A DNA stretch of 42,214 nt. It comes from Gnetum montanum. Lineage: Eukaryota > Streptophyta > Gnetopsida > Gnetales > Gnetaceae. The stretch lies in NCBI GenBank assembly GCA_015680685.1, contig MNCI01008374.1, positions 151,969-194,182 on the forward strand, in the 5' to 3' direction. Position 1 is the stretch's first letter. Each line of letters opens with the position of its first letter. The notes beneath the pieces were generated by a model. It was not told the origin of the DNA. It saw only the letters and a program-made list of their open reading frames with translations, and searched no databases. The translations under genes were made by a program, and so were the position numbers. Below are positions 11,538 to 23,500 of the stretch, in pieces.

Positions 11538-14500
11538 CTGTTACCCATTTTCAGAAAATCAATTCAAACGTATTCATAAGTTTAAACAGAAATCTGTCTT
11601 TAATAAAATAAAAACACACATGAAAGCTTGCTAATTCCTAATACTTTCTAGATTATGAGCATTGCACAGCGGACTTTACAAGAACAAAGACTTTACAGTT
11701 GAAAATGGTGAAAAGTAGTGAAACTAGACTAACTGAAAGCTAATGGAAATATAACTTGTATTTTAAATGAAAGTAAATATGTCATTTTGTATTCCAAGGA
11801 CGTATGACTAATTGTGGTTGCATCGCCAAAGTCTGAAACCATAGTCCATCAGAACATGTACACATGCTTCTAAAAACTAAGTACCAACCCTTTATAAAGT
11901 GCCTGCGGTCCTTCAGTTTTCACAATCTGCAAAAATCGTTAAATTACATAGATAAGAATCCATTAGCTACATAAATTTAGACATCAGCAAATTAGCTAAT
12001 AAAGGATTCAACTAGCCTTTTTTCTTTTTTTTGGAGAAACAAGTAAAAAGAGATTATATTAATAAAATAAGATTGCAACTAGCAAATCTTAATATCAAAA
12101 CACTTCAGAAGAATGAAAAATGTATGACGGAAATTGCAAAAAAGTACACAGCTATACTGCATAAGACTATAAATCCACAGACCAAAGGTCAATGTCCATT
12201 TGTCCTGTTCGCAATGATAACATCAATGATTTCAAGAGAAGGTCATGAACCACCATCAGGCGCAGCTCCTGAAACGTAACAAAACATTCAGTACTCCTAC
12301 CATTGTGATAGCCTCAATCAAGGAGCAGCTCTCTTGTGTCCAATGCCAGGGCAAAGGGTAGTAAAGGGCTACTACCAATCAGGCTTTGAAAAGCACCTAG
12401 CAATGGCCAGTATGGCTGATCTCAACACCTATGAGGCCCAGGTGTGATTAATGAGCCAGAAGTTGGTTACTAGCTATCAATAGGCAACACCACTTTGAGA
12501 TATGTTGACGTTACTGTGAGTTCCATCCACTAGCAAGAAATGATACCAGTTGGGGGTGTAACCTAGGGTTCTGCTGATTCAGGGTTATGATTCATGAAAT
12601 GACTGAATAGGGCTTCATTTACGCGAGCATGATAGGTGGATGGAGAGGGAAATGAAGTATAAAACAGAGGTGATTTGGGTGAGGATATAGCGGAATACGA
12701 ACAAGATGGATGTTCTATTTCAGGAGTATTGGGCGGAGGTGTTGTCATGGCTATGGCGATGGTGATAATATAGCTATAGACAGGGAAAAATGAAAATCAC
12801 AACACGATCGCAGAAATCTAGAACTTGAGCACTTTCACGAGCGGTGCCGCATAGCACATCGAAAGCTTACAGACTAAACTGTTGCTCAAAAACTCTAATA
12901 GAGACGCCGCATAGCATATGCATCAGAGGATCTACTTCACTTAAGAAGTAACCAGTTCTCATCATGAGACTGCACTAACAGAGTTTGTATCACACAAACC
13001 AACTGCAAAGTTTATTCCTTCAAACTGCGATGATTTACAATGGCATAGCAATAGCTATATATAGGAGCAAACCGGGGATGAGTGCTTGATTCAGATAAGA
13101 ATGAGCAACATTATTGGAGTGGACACACATCACTACTTACGTCACACATTACATTATTGCACTCTATTATTATGCTAGATCAAAGCTTATAGAGCTTTTA
13201 GGATGGCTCTATGTACGCTACACATTTTTGTCCTGGAGCGTTGACATTCTGCACAGAGGCGAATGAGTCACGCCATATCTTCAAGTAGGTTGGGTGACGA
13301 CGTAGGATCTTGAGCATCCTCATCTTCTAGCAAGGGCGGTCGTTCAACTTTAACCTCATTTTGATAGATGGTGACTTCTTTGTACAGGTTGATGCGTTGA
13401 AATGTGTTGCAAAGGGCTGGCTCCCATCCATTCCATTGTAGCAAGTTGTTGAAATAATTGCGGGCGAATTAATTTGAGAACAGTTGGCGACGTATGAGCA
13501 ATACATTATTGAGGACAGCTCTGTCTTGTAGATGGCGAAGAATCCTTGACTCGAGTCTGGTCCACTTTAAATTATTGACAATACAATTAATACGGCCAGC
13601 CATATTGATAAACAAATCAATATTTGGATACAGCCTGGAGATGCTGCTTGTTGACTCCTGTGGGAATAACATTGTCACATTTCTACACCATGCTACACGA
13701 TTTTCTAGATTTTCTAGAGGCCATTGCTTCCATTCTTCATCCGCTAAATCTCCTGAACTTGAACCTGCAGCTCTTGTTCCTCGTAGCATAAAACATTTCA
13801 TTTCACGGGTTAATGCATCAGGTAAAGCATTCATGGTGGAAGAAACTTGTTGAACTGAAAAATCATACTAAGAATATAAAAACTACCACCAAGCGAATCT
13901 CTGTAACTTAGGAGACGCTGTAATCTTCCTTTTCATTAATGTGGCTAAATTGCTTGAATCTGTCCTCAGGATGAATGTTTCTCCAATAAGATACACATGA
14001 AATTTTTCTAGTCCTTTTATTACTGCAAGGATTTCTTTCTCCGTGGGCCAGTAGTTTAATTCATTACTAGCAAAACAACCGGATGCATATGCACAAACTG
14101 CTTCAGTTTCTTCTATCTTTCCAACCTTTAATAGAACTGCTCCCCAAACGTCATAGCTTGCATCTGTATTGAGGATGAATGGTCCTTCCCAAATAGGCTC
14201 TAATGGCGGCAATTTCTGACTTATTTTCTTTAGTTGTTGAACTTCTTTAGTTGCTGCTGATGTCCATTGAAATGGAGCTGAATTTTTGCATTTTCTCAAA
14301 GCAACTGTTTTATCGGACAAATGACTGACATGCCTTGAGATGTAGTTTACACAACCTAAAAACCTCATGCATTGTTCCTTAGATTCATGTTGGTCTGGAA
14401 ATTTCTCTATTTTTTCTAATACATGTGGCTGCATCAGAATCTTTCCTTCTTCCATTGAAACACCTAAGAATTCAATTTTTGTGCAACATACCTGAAATTT

Positions 14501-17500
14501 CTGAAGTGCTCCTGAAAATCCTATTCCATGTTCCATGCACATGTTTGCAAAAATCTTCAAATGCTCATAGTGCTCTGCTATAGATGTTGAAAAGATCAGG
14601 AAATCATCTATGTAGTTTGCTATAAAATCTTTATACTGACCAAAGATTTTATCCATACGGCACTGAAATTGAGCTGAAGCGTTCTTTAACCCAAATGGCA
14701 TGACTAGTCATTCATACAATCCTCCGGGTGTTATAAATGTCGTTTTGTTTACATCTTCTTCTACAATTTTTATCTGGTGGTAGCCACTCTTATAGTCAAA
14801 CTTGCTGAAGATCTTTTTTGCTGCTACTCGTTGAATAAGTTCTTCCTTATTCGGCAAAGGCCACTTGATGTCAATAGTAACTGCATTAAGGGGTATATAG
14901 TTGATAACCATGCGAGCCTTTCCTCTCTTAACTTCTGCATGATTTCTCACTATGAAGCATGCACAGGCATAATTTGACATTGATGGTCTGATCAATTGCT
15001 TCTTAAGAAATTCAGAAATCTGCATACTAACCTCTTCTTCATCTTGCCTTCGCATCTGGATTGCCTTTGATTGGACCGGTATACTGTGTACTGTTGCGAT
15101 GTAGGCTTTAGGATTGTCTTTGGACCAAAACTGTAAAGGGTGCTCACAGTAGCATTGTTTTAACATTGCTGTTACTTCTTCAATCTTTTCATATTCCAAT
15201 TGAAAACTGAATTGGATCATTTTTTGTGCAGTCTTGTATTTCCTTCTAGCTTCATATTTGCTACTGATGTTGTTCAGAATCTCCTTCAGACTACGATTTT
15301 CTGTCTAAAATATATTTGCACTTTTTGATTGCTCAAATTGAGGCTTGCTAAGTTCTGGGGGGATTCTTGGAACTGTAACCTTTCTGCCTTGAATTGAAAG
15401 AACTAAAAATTCCTTACCAATGGTGTATGGTGCAAGTGAATCCAAGAAATTGGCTCCCAGACCTACATCATATCCACTATTGTTTATCTGCACAAAATTT
15501 GTTTCTCCTGCCAGAGTATTTTCAATCTTCAGGGGCACATTGAGCGCAAATTTTGAGAGATGCCGAATTCCATTCATTGTTTCAATCTTGAATGGTCTTG
15601 TAGCATTTACCCAGTTATTTAAAACTTTTTCATAGGCAAAATTCAATGTTGCTCCTGTATCTAGAAAAGCATTATACTTTTTCCACTTTGCATGTCCATT
15701 GATAGCTAGCCTAATTGGAATGATGATTATGCATACCGTTGTTACGGTCTTCTTGATTTGGTGCAGGATTGATGTTGGCAACTCTTCGCTGGCTCCACGA
15801 GGTGCCTTATTGAGATCAATTAATGGCTTAAATGCTCTAGCCTTCTTATGATTGAATGGAGTAATAAGAAACTTTGTAGGTACCTTTGACTGAATTGCCT
15901 TACTGCTGCCTTCGTCTGAAGTAGGGCTCTCTTCTTCTGAGATGTGTTTTTGTGGTTCATTGAAACTAGTATTTTCTTCATCTCCAAAGACGCCACTGGT
16001 TTCACCTTCAAAGACTTGTGAAAATGGGTTGATTCCACTTTCTGCTGTTGAAGCTAAAAAGCTTTCTGTTTCCAACTCGTCAAATTGTTGATCTTGATAC
16101 TAATCTTGATCTTCTTGTACTATTGAAGCTGAAGCTGCTGAGTCTGATTCTTCTATATATTCTTGCTAAAGAAATGCATTTATTTCTGAATCATCTTCCC
16201 ATGATTCTGCTGTTCTTACCATTTTTAAGGCAGCTGCATCTGTAGGTTCTGGTTCATCATCTTCATCTTCATCTTCGAGATATTCAATTCTGTAGATCTT
16301 TTCTCCATTAACTAAGGACTGAAGGAAGTCTTCTTCTGATTCAATGGGTTTCCATTCTTGTCCAAATTCTGCAAAAAATGTCTTTACCTTCTGAGGAGGC
16401 TTCTTCTTAGGGCACTCATAAGCATAGTGTCCTTTTTCTTTACATCTATAACAACACACATTGTTTTTGCTGGTACTTTTCTTTCGCTTGATGAATCGAT
16501 GTCTTCTAAATTGCTTCGGTCTTGATTTAGCTGGAAATCTTCTAAACTTTGGCCTGCTATATTTTTTTTGATGTTTTTTCTTCTTTTTGAATGTTTTTGG
16601 ACGGTAATCTACTCCGTCGATATTATTACAAATATTTGCATTAGGAATTATTTTCCTAAGGCTTACATCATAACAAGCTTTTTGTAGCTCTTGTCTAACA
16701 AGATGAACTACATCTACAAAATATTGATAAAAAATATTTATATCTCTATTCAATGCATTATGAATAACAAGTTGTCCCAACTTACTAGGCAGAGAGCCGA
16801 GATACCGATGATTTGTAAGAGAATCTCTGTGCAAGGCCAGGCGATATACTTCTTTTCCATATTTTGCGCTGTATTCTTCAAAATCTTCTAGTCGATGTAG
16901 CTTCTTCTAGCTCAACATCATCTTGTCACTCATAGTAAGATAGTTAGTCTGTTCTATTAAAAATTCTGTAGAAAGAGTGGTATACATACCTTCATATCCG
17001 CTTGCTACAACTTGATTTTTTGCTTCATCAGTTGAATTGTCCCACCAATACCTTATTTTGTCTGAAGTTCTTCTCATACCTATCCTGATTCCGGTGTCCA
17101 TATCTGCTTGCGCTGCTGTAGGTGCGATCATTAAATACTCTACCCAATTTTTCAGAGTGTGCATTATTTCTCTTGGAGGAGTGTAGTCGATGTTGATTAG
17201 TGGCACTGCTATCGGATTCAATTCCTGATATGCCATGAATCCATGTGGAATTCTCTGCAACTTGAGAGGGTATGACATCATAATTTGTCCTTGACACCCT
17301 TTTTTGTCTGAATCTGATGATTCTGTTGATTTTGCTGATTTGGGAGACACAGGTTGCTTCAACTTCTTTTCTTCTTGAAGCTTCTGTAGTTTTGCACTTA
17401 GTTGAGTTGGTTCCCAACCATATTTCTTTGGATCTTTTTCTTTAACTTCATGAGCAGCTAATTTTTTCTCTAAAATTTGAACTTCTTTTAAAAATGTCCC

Positions 17501-20500
17501 TTTTCTATCCTTCTTTTTTCTCCTATGATCTTTTACCATGTGTTCATAATGTTCTACATGTTCCCAAACTTCTTGCAATTTTTCTTCTATCTGATTTATA
17601 TTGTGGCTACAATAACTTGTCCAGTGACACAAATAGTTTAACTGTCTAATTTCCTCCTTTTGATTTTGACTATCTTCAATATTATGTTCCAAAATATAGC
17701 TACAATCAGCTCTAGTTTCTGGCTGCCTATCTTCTGAGATAGTGGTATGATAGGATGCCTTTGGCGGCCATTTTCCTCTCTGATGTAATCTTTTTCATTT
17801 TATTTCTCTGACAGCTTGCATCATAAATAATGAACCTTTAGGATCTATATTGTTACTACCTCTACTACTACTTGCACTGCTACTTGGTCTTTCATCATAT
17901 CTAACAGACAGTAAATCAGGTGGTAAAGAAGCTAAATCTATAACTGCGGTTCTTCCAAACTGTTGGATAGGATATTTACTAAATCTTCGTTTAATTTTTG
18001 GATTTTTCTGAAATTCTTGGTCTTTTAAAAACTTTTGTATTCTTGGAAATCCCTGTACATAACCATTTGCTTCAATTGATCTACCACAAGCTAATAAATG
18101 TTGACTGCCAACAGGAAACTTTACTCCCCACTTAAGCTTATGATTCATAAAGACAGTGTTTGTTAACTGAAAGGTACTTCTAGCGCCGATCGCTGCATAA
18201 ACACTACCGGGTAATAACTTGACTCCATGAATCTCCACACAAAGCAGTAAAGTTGAAGTAATGTGTTCATCATTTAAAGACAATTGAAAATTTGGCTAGA
18301 CTGAACATATTGCATCTGCATTTAATATTCCCTTGAACTGACATATCTTAGATAACTCCCAGACTGTTTCCGGATCATCATCAAACCCATTCCCAATGAT
18401 TCTAAAATCAACATAATAGTAAGTCCGAAATTCAATTATGATCTCAATGCAGAATTTCTAGTTACATTACTCCTAATGTAACCAGAACCAAATGTTTCAA
18501 TTATGATCTCAATGCATGAATTTCTATTTTCATGTTGCCTGTGTAGAAGCAATAGTAAACCAGAACCAAACCTTTTGTTCCCCTCCTACTGTACCCCAAC
18601 TCGAATTTGCCAATGAATTAGCAAAGATCGCATCTAAAAGTGCTGATGAGAGAAAGCTATTACAAATCAATACTATCATCTCATGGGACTCATATATAGT
18701 TCAACGCCAGCGCTAGAACGCCTTGGAAAGACAAATGCTACTCTGGATGATTTTGTTCTTGTCAGAAAAAGGCCAAGAAGTGCACCAGGCAAATTAGAAG
18801 GAGAGTTAACAAAAGCTGATCAGTTATATATGGACATTCAAGAAAATAATGGAAGAGTAGAAAATCCAAGCCAATGGACTTCTACCCCTATGGAATATGA
18901 AGCTCCAGGTCCTTATCAACAAGAAGAAAATGCCACTTGATATAGATGGGAACAAGGAGAGCAAGCTGATGCAATTTATGATGAATATCTAGATGATATA
19001 GATTGGGAAACGCATAGAGCTTTCATGATGAAGTCTACAATGCAAGATGTAGATAAGACTGAGCTCACTGAAGATGAAAAGGCAGTTATACCTTTTCATA
19101 AAGCTTTGCTTAGCAAGAAATCCTTTGTTACTGAAGATGGAAAGATAGAATTTCCAGAAATTACCAAGAAGGCTATCTACAACTTTACATATTTGTTCAA
19201 TCATCGGCTGACAACATCCGTGAAGCAATCTAAAGCAATTCTTGACATAAAGGGTAACGGCATCAGACCAGTCTTTCTACCATTCTTCACAGAAGAAGAA
19301 GTCAACAAGTGGAAGAGCGAGAATCATCACTATGTGCATCTCGGGCAAATCGACATAATAGTAAGTCCGAAATTCAATTATGATCTCAATGCAGAATTTC
19401 TAGTTACATTACTAGATAGTAGAATCATTGGGAATGGGTTTGATGATGATCCGAAAATAGTCTGGGAGTTATCTAAGATATGTCAATTCAAGGGAATATT
19501 AAATGCAGATGCAATATGTTCAGTCCAGCCAAATTTTCAATTGTCTTTAAATGATGAACACATTACTTCAACTTTACTGCTTTGTGTGGAGATTCATGGA
19601 GTCAAGTTATTACCCGGTAGTGTTTATGCAGCGATCGGCGCTAGAAGTACCTTTCAGTTAACAAACACTGTCTTTATGAATCATAAGCTTAAGTGGGGAG
19701 TAAAGTTTCCTGTTGGCAGTCAACATTTATTAGCTTGTGGTAGATCAATTGAAGCAAATAGTTATGTACAGGGATTTCCAAGAATACAAAAGTTTTTAAA
19801 AGACCAAGAATTTCAGAAAAATCCAAAAATTAAACGAAGATTTAGTAAATATCCTATCCAGCAGTTTGGAAGAACCGCAGTTATAGATTTAGCTTCTTTA
19901 CCACCTGTTTTACTGTCTGTTAGATATGATGAAAGACCAAGTAGCAGTGCAAGTAGTAGTAGAGGTAGTAACAATATAGATCCTAAAGGTTCATTATTTA
20001 TGATGCAAGCTGTTAAAGAAGTAAAAGGAAAAAGATTACATCAGGGAGGAAAATGGCCGCCAAAGGCATCTTATCATACCACTATCTCAGAAGATAGGCA
20101 GCCAGAAACTAGAGCTGATTGTAGCTATATTTTGGAACATAATATTGAAGACAGTCAAAATCAAAAGGAGGAAATTAGACAACTAAACTATTTGTGTCAC
20201 TAAACAAGTTATTGTAGCCACAATATGAATCAGATAGAAGAAAAATTGCAAGAAGTTTGGGAACATGTAGAACATTATGAACACATGGTAAAAGATCATA
20301 GGAGAAAAAAGAAGGATAGAAAAGGGACATTTTTAAAAGAAGTTAAAATGTTAGAGAAAATTAGCTGCTCATGAAGTTAAAGAAAAAGATCCAAAGAAAT
20401 ATGGTTGAGAACCAACTCAACTAAATGCAAAACTACAGAAGCTTCAAGAAGAAAAGAAGTTGAAGCAACCTGTGTCTCCCAAATCAGCAAAATCAACAAA

Positions 20501-23500
20501 ATCATCAGATTCAGACAAAAAAGGGTATCAAGGATAAATTATGATGTCATACCCTCTCAAGTTGCAGAGAATTCCACCTGGATTCATGGCATATCAGGAA
20601 TTGAATCCAACTGCAATGCCACTAATCAACATCGACTACACTCCTCCAAGAAAAATAATGCACACTCTGAAAAATTGGGTAGAGCATTTGATGATAGCAG
20701 CTACAGCAGCGCAAGCAGATATGGACACCGGAATCAGGATAGGTATGAGAAGAACTTCAGGCAAAATAAGGTATTGGTGGGACAATTCAACTAATGAAGC
20801 AAAAAATAAAGTTGTAGCAAGTGGATATGAAGAAGTGGATATGAAGGTCTGTATACCACTCTTTCTACAGAATTTTCAATAAAACAGACTAACTATCTTA
20901 CTATGAGTGACAAGATGATGTTGAGCCAGAAGAAGCTACATCGACTAGAAGATTTTGAAGAATACAGCGCAAAATGTGAAAAAGAAGTATATCGCCTGGC
21001 CTTGCACAGAGATCCCCTTACAAATCATCTGTATCTCGGCTCTTTGCCTAGTAAGTTGGAACAACTTGTTATTCATAATGCTTTCAATAGAGATATAAAT
21101 ATTTCTTATCAATATTTTGTAGATGTAATTCATCTTGTTAGACAAGAGCTACAAAAAGCTTGTTATGATGTAAGCCTTAGGAAAATAATTCCTAATGCAA
21201 ATATTTGTAATAATATCGACGGAGTAGATTACCGTCCAAAAACATTCAAAAAGAAGAAAAAACATCAAAAAAAATATAGCAGGCCAAAGTTTAGAAGATT
21301 TCCAGCTAAATCAAGACCAAAGCAATTTAGAAGACATCGATTCATCAAGTTAAAGAAAAGTACCAGCAAAAACAATGTGTGTTGTTATAGATGTAAAGAA
21401 AAAGGACATTATGCTTATGAGTGCCCTAAGAAGAAGCCTCCTCAGAAGGTAAAGGCATTTTTTGCAGAATTTGGACAAGAATGGGAACCCATTGAATCAG
21501 AAGAAGACTTCCTTCAGTCCTTAACTGATGGAGAAAAAATCTACAGAATTGAATATCTCGAAGATGAAGATGAAGATGATGAACCAGAACCTACAGATGC
21601 AGCCGCCTTAAAAATGGTAAGAACAACAAAATCATGGGAACATGATTCAGAAATAAATGCATTTCTTGAGCAAGAATATACAAAAGAATCAGACTCAGCA
21701 GCTTCAGCTTCAGTAGTACCAGAAGATCAAGATCAATATCAAGATCAACAATCTGACGAGTCAGAAATAGAAAGCTTTTCAACTTCAACAGCAGAAAGTG
21801 GAATCAACCCATTTTCACAAGTCTTTGAAGGTGAAACCAGTGGCGTCTTTGGAGATGAAGAAAATACCAATTTCAATGAACCACAAAAACACATCTCAGA
21901 AGAAAAGAGCCCTACTTCAGACGAAAGCAGCAGTAAGGCAATTCAATCAAAGGTACCTACAAAGTTTCTTATTACTTTATGCAATCATAAGAAGGCTAGA
22001 TCATTTAAGCCATTAATTGATCTCAATAAGCCACCTCGTGGAGCCAGAGAAGAGTTGCCAACATCCAACATCAATCCTGCACCAAATCAAGCAAACCGTA
22101 ACAACGGTATGCATAATCATCATTCCAATTAGGCTAGCTATCAATGGACATGTAAAGTGGAAAAAGTATAATACTTTTCTAGATACAGGAGCAACATTGA
22201 ATTTTGCCCATGAAAAAGTTTTAAATAACTGGGTAAATGCTACAAGACCATTCAAGATTGAAACAATGAATGGAATCCGGCATCTCTCAAAATTTGCGCT
22301 CAATGTGCCCCTGAAAATTGAAAATACTCTGGCAGGAGAAACAAATTTTGTGCAAATAAACAATAGTGGATATGATGTAGGTCTGGGAGCCAATTTCTTG
22401 GATTCACTTGCACTATACACCATTGGTAAGGAATTTTTAGTTCTTTCAATTCAAGGCAGAAAGGTTACAGTTCCAAGAATCCCCCCAGAACTCAGCAAGC
22501 CTCAATTTGAGCAATCAAAAAGTGCAAATATATTTCAGACAGAAAATCCTAGTCTGAAGGAGATTCTGAACAACATCAGTAGCAAAGATGAAGCCAGAAG
22601 GAAATACAAGATTGCACAAAAAATGATCCAATTCAGTTTTCAATTGGAACATGAAAAGATTGAAGAAGTAACAGCAATGTTAAAACAATGTTGTTGTGAA
22701 CACCCTTTACAGTTTTGTTCCAAAGACAGTCCTAAAAAGCCTACATCCCAACAATACACAGTATACCGGTCCAATCAAAGGCAATCCAGATGCGAAGGCA
22801 AGATGAAGAAGAGGTTAGTATGCAGATTTCTGAATTTCTTGAAAAGCAATTGATCAGACCATCAATGTCAAATTATGCCTGTGCATGCTTTATAGTGAGA
22901 AATCATGCAGAAGTTAAGAGAGGAAAGGCTCGCATGGTTATCAACTATATACCCCTTAATGCAATTACTATTGACATCAAGTGGCCTTTGCTGGATAAGG
23001 AAGAACTTATTCAACGAGTAGCAGCAAAAAAGATCTTCAGTAAGTTTGACTGTAAGAGTGGCTACCACCAGATAAAAATTGTAGAAGAAGATGTACACAA
23101 AACGGCATTCATAACACCCGGAGGATTGTATGAATGGCTAGTCATGCCATTTGGGTTAAAGAATGCTCCAGCTCAATTTCAGTGCCGTATGGATAAAATC
23201 TTTGGTCAATATAAAGATTTTATAGCAAACTACATAGATGATTTCCTGATCTTTTCAACATCTATAGCAGAGCACTATGAGCATTTGAAGATTTTTGCAA
23301 ACCTATGCATGGAACATGGAATAGGATTTTCAGAAGCACCTCAAAAATTTCAGGTATGTTGCACAAAAATTGAATTATTAGGTGTTTCAATGGAAGAAGG
23401 AAAGATTGTGATGCAGCCACGTGTATTAAAAAAAATAGAGAAATTTCCAGACCAACTTGAATCTAAGAAACAATGCATGAGGTTTTTAGGTTGTGTAAAC

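Noticed and set aside
13494-13853. Plus-strand 119-aa frame, and its counterpart at 23992-24270 on the minus strand
   Set aside because: Both are antisense shadows of the viral C-terminal tail; their matching only reflects the inverted repeat.
20405-20794. 129-aa frame rich in S/T/N and its twin at 17028-17417
   Set aside because: Out-of-frame readings of the coat protein region; the alternative frame carries the conserved coat motifs.
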